From Streptomyces sp. NBC_01381 (lineage in GTDB: Bacteria; Actinomycetota; Actinomycetes; Streptomycetales; Streptomycetaceae): a stretch of DNA of 64,000 nt. This document shows, piece by piece, positions 9,768 through 18,116 of the stretch. The DNA lies in the NCBI RefSeq assembly GCF_026340305.1, contig NZ_JAPEPI010000002.1:1-64000 (forward strand), in the 5' to 3' direction. Under the pieces are notes generated by a model. That model was not told the origin of the DNA. It ran no database searches and was given only the letters and a program-made list of their open reading frames with translations. Position 1 is the first letter of the stretch; the number at the start of each line of letters is the position of its first letter. A program made the position numbers and the translations under genes.

Positions 9768-10151
9768 ATGGCATACGGTGTAAAGATCGCCAAGGGTGAC
9801 GCTTACAAGCGTGCCGCCAAGGCTCGCCGCCACATCCGCATTCGCAAGAACGTGTCGGGTACGGCGGAGCGTCCGCGCCTCGTCGTGACTCGCTCGAACC
9901 GCAACATCGTTGCTCAGGTCATCGACGACATCAAGGGTCACACCCTTGCGTCGGCGTCGACCCTGGACGCTTCGATCCGCGGTGGCGAGGCCGACAAGTC
10001 TGCGCAGGCCAAGCAGGTCGGCGCGCTCGTTGCCGAGCGTGCCAAGGCTGCGGGTGTCGAGGCCGTCGTGTTCGACCGCGGTGGCAACCAGTACGCCGGG
10101 CGCATTGCCGCTCTGGCGGACGCCGCCCGCGAAGCCGGGCTGAAGTTCTAA
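9768..10151 (+). CDS. rplR: Ribosomal protein L18
   Basis: 5S rRNA-binding protein of the central protuberance. It has 127 residues: an N-terminal basic helix (AYKRAAKARRHIRIRKNV), then the core with the C-terminal GGNQYAGRIAALADAAREAG. A 46-base gap precedes rpsE. Confidence 0.98.
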   Translation: MAYGVKIAKGDAYKRAAKARRHIRIRKNVSGTAERPRLVVTRSNRNIVAQVIDDIKGHTLASASTLDASIRGGEADKSAQAKQVGALVAERAKAAGVEAVVFDRGGNQYAGRIAALADAAREAGLKF

Positions 10152-10197
10152 GCCCCGGTTCCGGAGCTAGCGGACGTAACAGAGAGAGGTAATTCCA

Positions 10198-10800
10198 ATG
10201 GCTGGACCCCAGCGCCGCGGAAGCGGTGCCGGTGGCGGCGAGCGGCGGGACCGGAAGGGTCGCGACGGTGGCGCTGCCGCCGAGAAGACCGCATACGTTG
10301 AGCGCGTTGTCGCGATCAACCGTGTCGCCAAGGTAGTCAAGGGTGGTCGCCGCTTCAGCTTCACCGCGCTGGTCGTGGTGGGCGACGGTGACGGCACCGT
10401 AGGTGTCGGTTACGGCAAGGCCAAGGAGGTGCCGGCCGCCATCGCCAAGGGTGTTGAGGAGGCCAAGAAGCACTTCTTCAAGGTCCCCCGTATCCAGGGC
10501 ACCATCCCGCACCCGATCCAGGGCGAGAAGGCTGCGGGCGTCGTCCTGCTGAAGCCTGCTTCCCCCGGTACCGGTGTTATCGCCGGTGGCCCGGTGCGCG
10601 CCGTTCTGGAGTGCGCCGGCGTTCACGACATCCTGTCGAAGTCCCTGGGCTCCGACAACGCGATCAACATCGTGCACGCGACCGTGGCGGCCCTCAAGGG
10701 CCTGCAGCGTCCCGAGGAGATCGCGGCTCGCCGTGGTCTGCCCCTCGAGGACGTCGCCCCCGCGGCTCTTCTTCGTGCACGTGCCGGGGCGGGTGCGTAA
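10198..10800 (+). CDS. rpsE: Ribosomal protein S5
   Basis: Body protein involved in decoding accuracy and mRNA helicase function. It has 200 residues; the extra length over about 165 is an N-terminal Gly/Arg-rich stretch (PQRRGSGAGGGERRDRKG). The double-stranded-RNA-binding core is FSFTALVVVGDGDGTVGVGYGKAKEV. The stop overlaps the rpmD start (TAATG). Confidence 0.98.
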   Translation: MAGPQRRGSGAGGGERRDRKGRDGGAAAEKTAYVERVVAINRVAKVVKGGRRFSFTALVVVGDGDGTVGVGYGKAKEVPAAIAKGVEEAKKHFFKVPRIQGTIPHPIQGEKAAGVVLLKPASPGTGVIAGGPVRAVLECAGVHDILSKSLGSDNAINIVHATVAALKGLQRPEEIAARRGLPLEDVAPAALLRARAGAGA

Positions 10801-10982
10801 TGGCTCGCCTCAAGGTCACGCAGACGAAGTCGTACATCGGCAGCAAGCAGAACCACCGCGACACCCTGCGCTCCCTTGGTCTCAAGGGCATCAACACGCA
10901 GGTCGTCAAGGAGGACCGCCCCGAGTTCCGCGGAATGGTGCACACCGTCCGCCACCTCGTGACGGTTGAGGAGGTCGACTGA
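10800..10982 (+). CDS. rpmD: Ribosomal protein L30
   Basis: Small large-subunit protein of 60 residues, starting MARLKVTQTKSYIGSKQNHR, with the family motif GLKGINTQVVKEDRPEFRGM. The ATG shares one base with the rpsE stop and the gene ends one base before rplO, so it is tightly coupled. Confidence 0.97.
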   Translation: MARLKVTQTKSYIGSKQNHRDTLRSLGLKGINTQVVKEDRPEFRGMVHTVRHLVTVEEVD

Positions 10983-10983
10983 C

Positions 10984-11439
10984 ATGGCGGAGCAGAACCC
11001 GCTGAAGGTCCACAACCTCCGGCCCGCCCCGGGCGCCAAGACCGCCAAGACCCGTGTGGGTCGTGGTGAGGCGTCCAAGGGTAAGACCGCTGGTCGTGGT
11101 ACCAAGGGCACCAAGGCCCGTTACCAGGTTCCGGAGCGCTTCGAGGGTGGCCAGATGCCCCTCCACATGCGTCTCCCGAAGCTCAAGGGCTTCAAGAACC
11201 CGTTCAAGACCGAGTTCCAGGTCGTGAACCTCGACAAGCTGAGCGCGCTGTACCCGGAGGGTGGCGAGGTCACCGTAGAGGGTCTCGTCGCCAAGGGTGC
11301 CGTTCGCAAGAACAGCCTTGTCAAGGTCCTCGGCCAGGGTGAGGTCACCGTGGCGCTGCAGGTGACGGTTGACGCCGTCTCCGGCTCCGCCAAGGAGAAG
11401 ATCACCGCCGCCGGCGGTACCGTCACCGAGCTCGTCTGA
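10984..11439 (+). CDS. rplO: Ribosomal protein L15
   Basis: Late-assembly large-subunit protein, rich in Gly and Lys at its N-terminus. It has 151 residues from ATG 10984 (MAEQNPLKVHNLRPAPGAK). An in-frame earlier ATG at 10966 lies inside rpmD and would destroy the family N-terminus. Shine-Dalgarno GAGGAGG overlaps the rpmD end. A strong hairpin follows. Confidence 0.97.
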   Translation: MAEQNPLKVHNLRPAPGAKTAKTRVGRGEASKGKTAGRGTKGTKARYQVPERFEGGQMPLHMRLPKLKGFKNPFKTEFQVVNLDKLSALYPEGGEVTVEGLVAKGAVRKNSLVKVLGQGEVTVALQVTVDAVSGSAKEKITAAGGTVTELV

Positions 11440-11472
11440 ATTCACCAGGCTTCTCGATGACTTGAGCGATTC

Positions 11473-11512
11473 CCAGCCGGGGATGCCCCACATATGGGGC
11501 ATCCCCGGTTGG
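11473..11512 (+). terminator. Strong terminator after rplO
   Basis: An 18-bp stem (CCAGCCGGGGATGCCCCA paired with its complement, one G-U pair) with a four-base loop CATA. It probably ends the spc ribosomal transcript, so secY likely has its own promoter. Confidence 0.85.
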
Positions 11513-11515
11513 TCG

Positions 11516-11545
11516 TTCCAAGGGGGGCACGGTCGCCGGTAAGGT
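11516..11545 (+). promoter_or_regulatory. Candidate secY promoter
   Basis: TTCCAA (11516-11521), 18-base spacer, TAAGGT (11540-11545). The -10 is good and the -35 poor; position just after the terminator supports it. Confidence 0.35.
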
Positions 11546-11663
11546 GGCGTGCACTGTCTAAGCTCCGTGCGGTCTGCCCGCGCGGTTTTTGTGACTGATA
11601 CGTATTCGTCGATCCTCAGACCACTACCTCTGACGCACGCGCGCGGGGGTCGCAGGAGGCACC

Positions 11664-12977
11664 GTGCTCACCGCGTTCGCCCGGGCGTTCAAGACGCCCG
11701 ACCTGCGCAAGAAGCTGCTCTTCACGCTCGGCATCATCGTGATCTACCGGATCGGTACGCATGTACCGATTCCCGGTGTCAGCTACAAGAACGTCCAGAC
11801 CTGCATGGACGTCGCGAACACCAATCAGGGACTGTTCGGTCTCGTCAACATGATGAGTGGCGGTGCCCTGCTGCAGATCACGATCTTCGCGCTGGGCATC
11901 ATGCCGTACATCACGGCGAGCATCATTCTGCAGCTCCTTACCGTGGTGATCCCGCGGCTCGAGGCCCTCAAGAAGGAGGGCCAGGCGGGCACGGCCAAGA
12001 TCACGCAGTACACGCGTTATCTGACCGTGGCGCTCGCGATCCTGCAGGGCACCGGCCTGGTGGCCACCGCCCGCACCGGCGCGCTCTTCTCCGGCTGCCC
12101 CGTCGCCAGCGAGATCGTGCCCGACCAGTCGATCTTCGTCACCGTCACCATGGTCATCACGATGACCGCGGGTACGGCCTGCGTGATGTGGCTCGGTGAG
12201 CTCATCACCGACCGCGGTATCGGCAACGGCATGTCGATCCTGATGTTCATCTCGATCGCCGCGACCTTCCCGAGCGCCCTGTGGGCCATCAAGCAGCAGG
12301 GCTCGCTGGCCGACGGCTGGATCGAGTTCGGCACGGTCATCGCGGTCGGGCTGGTCATGGTCGGTCTGGTGGTCTTCGTCGAGCAGGCGCAGCGACGCAT
12401 TCCGGTCCAGTACGCGAAGCGCATGATCGGCCGCCGGTCCTACGGCGGTACGTCGACCTACATTCCGCTGAAGGTCAATCAGGCCGGAATCATCCCTGTG
12501 ATCTTTGCCTCTTCACTGCTCTACATTCCGGCTCTCGTCGCGCAGTTCGCGGGGGGCAACTCGGGGTGGAAGCAGTGGATCGAGGCCAACCTGACCAAGG
12601 GTGACCACCCGATCTACATCACGACGTACTTCTTGCTGATCGTGTTCTTCGCCTTCTTCTACGTGGCTATCTCGTTCAACCCCGAGGAAGTCGCGGACAA
12701 CATGAAGAAGTATGGTGGCTTCATCCCGGGCATCCGGGCTGGCCGTCCGACCGCTGAGTATCTGAGTTACGTACTCAACCGGATCACCTGGCCGGGCTCG
12801 CTGTATCTGGGCCTGATCGCTCTTGTGCCGACGATGGCGTTGGTGGGCTTCGGCGCGAACCAGAACTTCCCGTTCGGCGGGACAAGCATCCTGATCATCG
12901 TGGGTGTGGGTCTGGAAACCGTGAAGCAGATCGAGAGCCAGCTCCAGCAGCGCAATTACGAAGGGTTCCTCCGCTGA
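11664..12977 (+). CDS. secY: Preprotein translocase SecY
   Basis: Channel subunit of the Sec translocon in the cytoplasmic membrane. It has 437 residues with about ten hydrophobic segments and the plug-region sequence GLFGLVNMMSGGALLQITIF. The cytoplasmic loop KRMIGRRSYGGTSTYIPLK and the C-terminal loop FNPEEVADNMKKYGGFIPGI (ribosome and SecA contacts) are family hallmarks. GTG start after GCAGGAGG. The last base is shared with the adk ATG. Confidence 0.98.
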   Translation: MLTAFARAFKTPDLRKKLLFTLGIIVIYRIGTHVPIPGVSYKNVQTCMDVANTNQGLFGLVNMMSGGALLQITIFALGIMPYITASIILQLLTVVIPRLEALKKEGQAGTAKITQYTRYLTVALAILQGTGLVATARTGALFSGCPVASEIVPDQSIFVTVTMVITMTAGTACVMWLGELITDRGIGNGMSILMFISIAATFPSALWAIKQQGSLADGWIEFGTVIAVGLVMVGLVVFVEQAQRRIPVQYAKRMIGRRSYGGTSTYIPLKVNQAGIIPVIFASSLLYIPALVAQFAGGNSGWKQWIEANLTKGDHPIYITTYFLLIVFFAFFYVAISFNPEEVADNMKKYGGFIPGIRAGRPTAEYLSYVLNRITWPGSLYLGLIALVPTMALVGFGANQNFPFGGTSILIIVGVGLETVKQIESQLQQRNYEGFLR

Positions 12978-13633
12978 TGCGTATCGTCCTCGTCGGGCCG
13001 CCCGGTGCGGGCAAGGGAACGCAGGCTGCGTTCCTTGCCAAGAACCTGTCGATCCCGCACATCTCCACGGGCGACCTCTTCCGCGCCAACATCAGCAAGG
13101 GCACGGACCTGGGCAAGCAGGCCAAGGCGTTCATGGACGCGGGCAACCTGGTGCCGGACGCGGTCACCATCGGGATGGCCAAGGACCGCATGGAGCAGCC
13201 GGACGCCGTGAACGGCTTCCTGCTCGACGGCTTCCCGCGGAACGTGTCGCAGGCGGAGGCCCTCGACGCGTCGCTCAAGGCGGACGGCCAGCAGCTCGAC
13301 GCGGTCCTTGACCTTGAGGTCCCCGAGGACGAGGTGGTCAAGCGCATCGCGGGCCGCCGCATCTGCCGGAACGATTCGAGCCACGTCTTCCACGTGTCGT
13401 ACAGCAAGCCGAAGACCGAGGGCGTCTGTGACGTCTGCGGCGGCGAGCTCTACCAGCGCGGTGACGACAAGGAAGAGACCGTGCGCAAGCGGCTCGACGT
13501 GTACCACCGCGAGACCGAGCCGATCATCGACCACTACAAGGCCCAGGGCCTTGTCGTGACGATCTCGGCGCTCGGCAAGGTGGACGAGGTCACCAAGCGT
13601 GCGATGGACGCGCTCTCTCGCGAGGACGCGTAA
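12977..13633 (+). CDS. adk: Adenylate kinase
   Basis: Interconverts ATP plus AMP and two ADP. It has 218 residues: P-loop GPPGAGKGTQ at residues 7-16, AMP-binding ISTGDLFRA, and the LID domain with four candidate metal ligands (C and H residues in RRICRNDSSHVFH and CDVCGGEL), so the long zinc-type LID. Overlaps the secY stop, as in many Gram-positives. Confidence 0.98.
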   Translation: MRIVLVGPPGAGKGTQAAFLAKNLSIPHISTGDLFRANISKGTDLGKQAKAFMDAGNLVPDAVTIGMAKDRMEQPDAVNGFLLDGFPRNVSQAEALDASLKADGQQLDAVLDLEVPEDEVVKRIAGRRICRNDSSHVFHVSYSKPKTEGVCDVCGGELYQRGDDKEETVRKRLDVYHRETEPIIDHYKAQGLVVTISALGKVDEVTKRAMDALSREDA

Positions 13634-13646
13634 CTCAAGCAGTGAC

Positions 13647-13687
13647 ACGTGGGCCGCGGCATCCCCCAGGGGTGCCGCGGCCCACGT
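13647..13687 (+). terminator. Terminator between adk and map
   Basis: A 15-bp perfect stem ACGTGGGCCGCGGCA (13647-13661) pairs with 13673-13687. There is no T-tract. It implies partial or full uncoupling of map from secY-adk. Confidence 0.75.
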
Positions 13688-13773
13688 CGTGGACGGGGCG
13701 CGGGGAGGTTCGTCCCCGCCGTATCGTTGTGGATGTCCCGTCATCTCAGGTTCAGAAAGGCTCAGGCCCCTTC

Positions 13774-14610
13774 ATGGTGCAGATCAAGACCCCCGAGCAG
13801 ATCGCGAAGATGCGTGAGGCGGGCCTTGTCGTCGCCGCCATTCACGCCGCGACGCGTGAGGCCGCGGTGCCCGGCGCCACGACCAAGGACCTGGACGACG
13901 TCGCGCGCAAGGTGATCGCCGAGCACGGCGCCAAGTCCAACTTCCTCGGGTACGGCGGCTTTCCCGCGACGATCTGCACCTCGGTCAACGAGGTCGTCGT
14001 ACACGGCATCCCGGATGAGAAGACCGTCCTGAAGGACGGCGACATCATCTCCATCGACGCGGGCGCGACCATCGACGGCTGGCACGGCGACGCCGCCTTC
14101 ACCGCCTTCGTCGGCACCGGTCACGCTCCGGAGCTGATCGAACTCTCCCGGGTGACCGAGGAGTCGATGTGGGCGGGCCTCGCCGCGATGAAGCAGGGCA
14201 ACCGCCTCGTCGACATCTCCCGCGCCATCGAGACGTACATCCGCCGGCAGCCGAAGCCGGGCGGCGGCAAGTACGGGATCGTCGAGGACTACGGCGGTCA
14301 CGGCATCGGCACCGAGATGCACATGGACCCCCACCTCCTGAACTACGTCGAGCGCCGGCGCGGCAAGGGCCCGAAGCTGGTCCCCGGTTTCTGCCTGGCC
14401 ATCGAGCCGATGGTGTCCCTCGGCACGCCCCGCACGGAGGTCCTCCAGGACGACTGGACGGTCATCACGACGGACGGCACCTGGTCCTCGCACTGGGAGC
14501 ACTCGATCGCGCTGACGGAGGAGGGCCCGCTGGTCCTCACGGCTCCTGACTGCGGCAGGGCGAAGCTGGCGGAGTACGGGGTTACGGTCGCGCCGGATCC
14601 GTTGGGCTAA
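13774..14610 (+). CDS. map: Methionine aminopeptidase, type I
   Basis: Removes the initiator methionine from new proteins. It has 278 residues from ATG 13774 (MVQIKTPEQIAKMREAG). Metal ligands fit the family: the two Asp in DIISIDAGATIDGWHGD, His in GGHGIG, Glu in CLAIEPM and Glu near WEHSIALTEEG. The reading frame stays open further upstream, across the terminator, but family homology begins at 13774. The Shine-Dalgarno is weak. Confidence 0.96.
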   Translation: MVQIKTPEQIAKMREAGLVVAAIHAATREAAVPGATTKDLDDVARKVIAEHGAKSNFLGYGGFPATICTSVNEVVVHGIPDEKTVLKDGDIISIDAGATIDGWHGDAAFTAFVGTGHAPELIELSRVTEESMWAGLAAMKQGNRLVDISRAIETYIRRQPKPGGGKYGIVEDYGGHGIGTEMHMDPHLLNYVERRRGKGPKLVPGFCLAIEPMVSLGTPRTEVLQDDWTVITTDGTWSSHWEHSIALTEEGPLVLTAPDCGRAKLAEYGVTVAPDPLG

Positions 14611-14667
14611 GGGCTGGGCGGCGCCCGGGTTGCTTAAGGATCTTCCTGATGGGGCATTCTTTCTCGA

Positions 14668-14697
14668 TTCGTCTTTCCGGGTGGCCTGACGTAGACT
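14668..14697 (+). promoter_or_regulatory. Candidate infA promoter
   Basis: TTCGTC (14668-14673), 18-base spacer, TAGACT (14692-14697). The -10 is an excellent match to the principal-sigma consensus TAGRRT. It would drive infA-rpmJ-rpsM-rpsK-rpoA-rplQ. Confidence 0.5.
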
Positions 14698-14777
14698 GAC
14701 GCGTCGGCTCTCGTGCATCCGTGTGTCTGCATGCGGTGCGTGAAGTCGATCAAGGTAGTCGATTCGAAGGGCGAAGC

Positions 14778-14999
14778 GTGGCCAAGAAGCAAGGTGCCAT
14801 CGAGATCGAAGGCACTGTCGTCGAGTCTCTTCCGAACGCCATGTTCAAGGTGGAGCTCCAGAACGGCCACCAGGTCCTGGCACACATCAGCGGCAAGATG
14901 CGCATGCACTACATCCGTATCCTCCCTGACGACCGGGTCGTGGTGGAGTTGTCTCCGTACGACCTGACGCGTGGCCGGATCGTCTACCGGTACAAGTAG
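14778..14999 (+). CDS. infA: Translation initiation factor IF-1
   Basis: Binds the A site of the small subunit during initiation. GTG start at 14778 after AAGGGCG gives 73 residues (MAKKQGAIEIEGTVVESLPN), exactly the family N-terminus. The OB-fold S1-like sequence FKVELQNGHQVLAHISGKMR is present. Opens the alpha operon. Confidence 0.97.
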   Translation: MAKKQGAIEIEGTVVESLPNAMFKVELQNGHQVLAHISGKMRMHYIRILPDDRVVVELSPYDLTRGRIVYRYK

Positions 15000-15057
15000 A
15001 TCTTGCCCGCACCCCATTCACGTGGGGTGATGGCACTGACCCGGAGAACCTCACCCA

Positions 15058-15171
15058 ATGAAGGTCAAGCCGAGCGTCAAGAAGATCTGCGACAAGTGCA
15101 GGGTGATCCGCCGTCACGGCCGGGTCATGGTTATCTGCGACAACCCGCGCCACAAGCAGCGCCAGGGCTGA
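15058..15171 (+). CDS. rpmJ: Ribosomal protein L36
   Basis: A 37-residue zinc-ribbon protein of the large subunit. It begins MKVKPSVKKICDKCRVIRRH; metal ligands are Cys11, Cys14, Cys27 and His32, the zinc-binding C+ form. Located between infA and rpsM, its canonical place. ATG start at 15058 after CGGAGAACC. Confidence 0.97.
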   Translation: MKVKPSVKKICDKCRVIRRHGRVMVICDNPRHKQRQG

Positions 15172-15358
15172 CGCACGACTGCAGTTCGCAGATTTTCGCG
15201 CGACGCAATTAAGCACATATGCAGGACCCGTCCCTCTTCAGATCCATCGGTAATGGAGGGCGACACCCCCGGTCGGAGGCCGGGGACTCAGGATGTACCT
15301 CATACGGCACCTGGGAACGGTCCTGCTGAAGACCTCCGAAAATCAACAGGAGCCTTGA

Positions 15359-15739
15359 ATGGCACGCCTTGAAGGTGTTGACCTCCCGCGCGAAAAGCGC
15401 GTCGAGGTTGCCCTCACGTACGTGTTCGGCATTGGCCGCACGCTGTCCCAGCAGACGCTGGACGCCACCGGTGTTGACCGCAACACCCGTGTTCGCGACC
15501 TGACCGAGGAAGACCTCGTCAAGATCCGCGAGTACGTGGACGCCAACATCCAGACGGAGGGTGACCTCCGCCGCGAGATCCAGGCCGACATCCGCCGCAA
15601 GGTCGAGATCGGCTGCTACCAGGGTCTGCGTCACCGTCGTGGCCTGCCCGTCCGCGGTCAGCGCACCAGCACCAACGCCCGCACCCGTAAGGGCCCGCGT
15701 CGCGCCATCGCCGGTAAGAAGAAGCCGGGCAAGAAGTAG
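15359..15739 (+). CDS. rpsM: Ribosomal protein S13
   Basis: Head protein contacting P-site tRNA and L5. It has 126 residues with the helix-two-turns-helix region and the C-terminal motif RGQRTSTNARTRKGPRRAIA. A 187-base spacer from rpmJ holds a Shine-Dalgarno (CAGGAG) but no other recognisable element. Confidence 0.98.
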   Translation: MARLEGVDLPREKRVEVALTYVFGIGRTLSQQTLDATGVDRNTRVRDLTEEDLVKIREYVDANIQTEGDLRREIQADIRRKVEIGCYQGLRHRRGLPVRGQRTSTNARTRKGPRRAIAGKKKPGKK

Positions 15740-15800
15740 TCCTCAGCGGTCGATCGACAGCTGTCGCTGCAGGACCGACCACCTCGCGTAGGAGTTATAG

Positions 15801-16205
15801 ATGCCCCCCAAGGGTCGTCAGGGCGCTGCCAAGAAGGTGCGCCGCAAGGAAAAGAAGAACGTCGCTCACGGGCACGCCCACATCAAGAGCACGTTCAACA
15901 ACACGATCGTGTCCATCACGGACCCGACCGGCAACGTGATCTCCTGGGCCTCCGCCGGCCACGTCGGCTTCAAGGGCTCGCGCAAGTCCACTCCGTTCGC
16001 CGCGCAGATGGCCGCCGAGTCGGCTGCCCGTCGCGCGCAGGAGCACGGCATGCGCAAGGTCGACGTCTTCGTCAAGGGCCCGGGTTCCGGTCGTGAGACC
16101 GCCATCCGTTCGCTCCAGGCGACCGGCCTTGAGGTCGGCTCGATCCAGGACGTGACGCCCACGCCGCACAACGGCTGCCGTCCGCCCAAGCGCCGTCGCG
16201 TCTGA
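15801..16205 (+). CDS. rpsK: Ribosomal protein S11
   Basis: Platform protein near the E site. It has 134 residues; family motifs are HGHAHIKSTFNNTIVSITD, VKGPGSGRETAIR and the C-terminal THNGCRPPKRRRV-like end (here TPHNGCRPPKRRRV). In many bacteria rpsD follows; here a hairpin and then rpoA follow. Confidence 0.98.
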   Translation: MPPKGRQGAAKKVRRKEKKNVAHGHAHIKSTFNNTIVSITDPTGNVISWASAGHVGFKGSRKSTPFAAQMAAESAARRAQEHGMRKVDVFVKGPGSGRETAIRSLQATGLEVGSIQDVTPTPHNGCRPPKRRRV

Positions 16206-16234
16206 CGTTCGTACGTCGCTTGTCTTGAGGATTC

Positions 16235-16266
16235 GGGCGGTACGGCTCTTCGGAGTCGTATCGCCC
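16235..16266 (+). promoter_or_regulatory. cUUCGg hairpin between rpsK and rpoA
   Basis: A 14-bp stem (two G-U pairs) closed by a C-UUCG-G tetraloop, the most stable RNA tetraloop class. It fills the place where rpsD lies in many other bacteria. Possible processing or attenuation site. Confidence 0.6.
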
Positions 16267-16326
16267 GTACCCTTGTAACGAATCAGGGCATCAAATAGTG
16301 GGTGCCCCTGACTGAAGGATCGCAAC

Positions 16327-17349
16327 ATGCTGATTGCTCAGCGTCCCTCGTTGACCGAAGAGGTCGTCGACGAATTCCGCTCCCGGTTCGTGATCGAGCC
16401 GCTGGAGCCGGGCTTCGGTTACACCCTCGGCAACTCCCTGCGTCGGACCCTCCTGTCGTCGATCCCCGGTGCGGCTGTCACCAGCATTCGCATCGACGGT
16501 GTCCTGCACGAGTTCACCACCGTGCCGGGCGTCAAGGAAGACGTCACCGACCTCATCCTCAACATCAAGCAGCTCGTCGTGAGCAGCGAGCACGACGAGC
16601 CTGTCGTGATGTACCTGCGCAAGCAGGGTCCCGGTCTCGTCACCGCCGCCGACATCGCGCCGCCGGCCGGTGTCGAGGTGCACAACCCCGACCTGGTCCT
16701 CGCCACGCTCAACGGCAAGGGCAAGCTGGAGATGGAGCTGACCGTCGAGCGCGGTCGCGGCTACGTCTCCGCCGTCCAGAACAAGCAGGTGGGCCAGGAG
16801 ATCGGTCGTATTCCGGTCGACTCCATCTACTCGCCGGTTCTGAAGGTCACGTACAAGGTCGAGGCCACGCGTGTCGAGCAGCGCACCGACTTCGACAAGC
16901 TGATCGTCGACGTCGAGACCAAGCAGGCCATGCGTCCGCGTGACGCCATGGCGTCTGCCGGTAAGACGCTGGTCGAGCTGTTCGGTCTCGCCCGCGAGCT
17001 GAACATCGACGCCGAGGGCATCGACATGGGTCCGTCCCCGACGGACGCCGCCCTGGCCGCCGATCTGGCGCTGCCGATCGAGGAGCTCGAGCTCACCGTT
17101 CGGTCGTACAACTGCCTCAAGCGCGAGGGCATCCACTCCGTGGGTGAGCTCGTGGCTCGTTCCGAGGCCGACCTGCTCGACATTCGCAACTTCGGTGCGA
17201 AGTCGATCGACGAGGTCAAGATGAAGCTGAACGGCATGGGTCTTGCGCTGAAGGACTCGCCTCCCGGCTTCGACCCGACCGCCGCCGCCGACGCCTTTGG
17301 CGCCGACGACGACGCGGACGCCGGGTTCGTCGAGACCGAGCAGTACTAA
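16327..17349 (+). CDS. rpoA: RNA polymerase alpha subunit
   Basis: Scaffold for polymerase assembly and target of activators. It has 340 residues: the N-terminal dimerisation domain (LEPGFGYTLGNSLRRTLLSS), a linker, and the C-terminal DNA-binding domain (LTVRSYNCLKREGIHSVGEL). It ends in an acidic tail (GADDDADAGFVETEQY). Shine-Dalgarno GAAGGA. Cotranscribed with rpsK unless the preceding hairpin attenuates. Confidence 0.98.
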   Translation: MLIAQRPSLTEEVVDEFRSRFVIEPLEPGFGYTLGNSLRRTLLSSIPGAAVTSIRIDGVLHEFTTVPGVKEDVTDLILNIKQLVVSSEHDEPVVMYLRKQGPGLVTAADIAPPAGVEVHNPDLVLATLNGKGKLEMELTVERGRGYVSAVQNKQVGQEIGRIPVDSIYSPVLKVTYKVEATRVEQRTDFDKLIVDVETKQAMRPRDAMASAGKTLVELFGLARELNIDAEGIDMGPSPTDAALAADLALPIEELELTVRSYNCLKREGIHSVGELVARSEADLLDIRNFGAKSIDEVKMKLNGMGLALKDSPPGFDPTAAADAFGADDDADAGFVETEQY

Positions 17350-17380
17350 GAGCTCGGGACCGACGGATTGATTTTGGCTG

Positions 17381-17430
17381 CGCGTGCGTTGTGGTCGCTC
17401 GCGCAGTTCCCCGCGCCCCTTACGGGGCGC
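17381..17430. repeat. Dispersed intergenic repeat, copy A
   Basis: Between rpoA and rplQ. The core GCGCAGTTCCCCGCGCCCC is followed by a short hairpin (CGCCCC/GGGGCG). Shares at least 38 of its 50 bases, by eye, with copy C at 31401. Confidence 0.8.
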
Positions 17431-17486
17431 GGTTCCGCTGACCCCGGTACCTGATACGGCCGGGGCAGACATCAAGGAGAAACACC

Positions 17487-17975
17487 ATGCCGAAGCCCAC
17501 CAAGGGTGCCCGTCTGGGCGGCAGCGCCGCGCACGAGAAGCTTCTGCTGGCGAACCTCGCCAAGCAGCTCTTCGAGTACGGCCGCATCACCACCACCGAG
17601 GCGAAGGCCCGTCGTCTGCGTCCCTACGCGGAGCGTCTGGTCACCAAGGCGAAGAAGGGTGACCTTCACAACCGCCGCCAGGTGCTGTCCGTCATCACCG
17701 ACAAGAGCATCGTGCACACGCTCTTCACGGAGATCGGCCCGCGCTACGAGAACCGCCCGGGTGGTTACACCCGTATCACCAAGATCGGTAACCGTCGTGG
17801 CGACAACGCGCCCATGGCGATCATCGAGCTGGTCGAGGCCCTGACCGTGGCGCAGGCCGCCACCGGTGAGGCCGAGGCGGCCACGAAGCGCGCTGCCAAG
17901 GACGCCGAGGTTTCCGAGCCCAAGGTCGACACGACCAAGGGTGACGAGGCTGCCGAGGAGTCGAAGGACGCGTAA
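17487..17975 (+). CDS. rplQ: Ribosomal protein L17 with acidic C-terminal extension
   Basis: Tunnel-exit protein. It has 162 residues; the conserved core (KPTKGARLGGSAAHEKLLLA to GDNAPMAIIELVE) covers about the first 115. The rest is an Ala/Glu/Lys-rich tail (EAEAATKRAAKDAEVSEPK) seen in other Streptomyces L17 proteins. Last gene of the alpha operon. Confidence 0.97.
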   Translation: MPKPTKGARLGGSAAHEKLLLANLAKQLFEYGRITTTEAKARRLRPYAERLVTKAKKGDLHNRRQVLSVITDKSIVHTLFTEIGPRYENRPGGYTRITKIGNRRGDNAPMAIIELVEALTVAQAATGEAEAATKRAAKDAEVSEPKVDTTKGDEAAEESKDA

Positions 17976-18013
17976 GCGTTCTGCCGGGGACTGTGCGTCG
18001 TCGGCTACGGCCC

Positions 18014-18056
18014 CGTCGTGGCTTGTCGCGCAGTTCTCCGCGCCCCTTCAGGGCGT
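18014..18056. repeat. Dispersed intergenic repeat, copy B
   Basis: Between rplQ and truA, directly before a terminator. Variant core GCGCAGTTCTCCGCGCCCC with one C-to-T change. Confidence 0.75.
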
Positions 18057-18057
18057 C

Positions 18058-18093
18058 GCGGGCCCGTCCCCTGTGGGGCGGGCCCGCTTTTTT
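18058..18093 (+). terminator. Intrinsic terminator of the alpha operon
   Basis: A 13-bp stem GCGGGCCCGTCCC/GGGGCGGGCCCGC with loop CTGT, followed by six T. The most canonical Rho-independent terminator in the window. It lies just before truA. Confidence 0.92.
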
Positions 18094-18116
18094 GTGTTGC
18101 CTGAGAGGATCCACGA

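Noticed and set aside
15172..15358. Possible riboswitch or extra gene between rpmJ and rpsM
   Set aside because: No aptamer signature and no coding frame with a Shine-Dalgarno; only the rpsM leader is supported.
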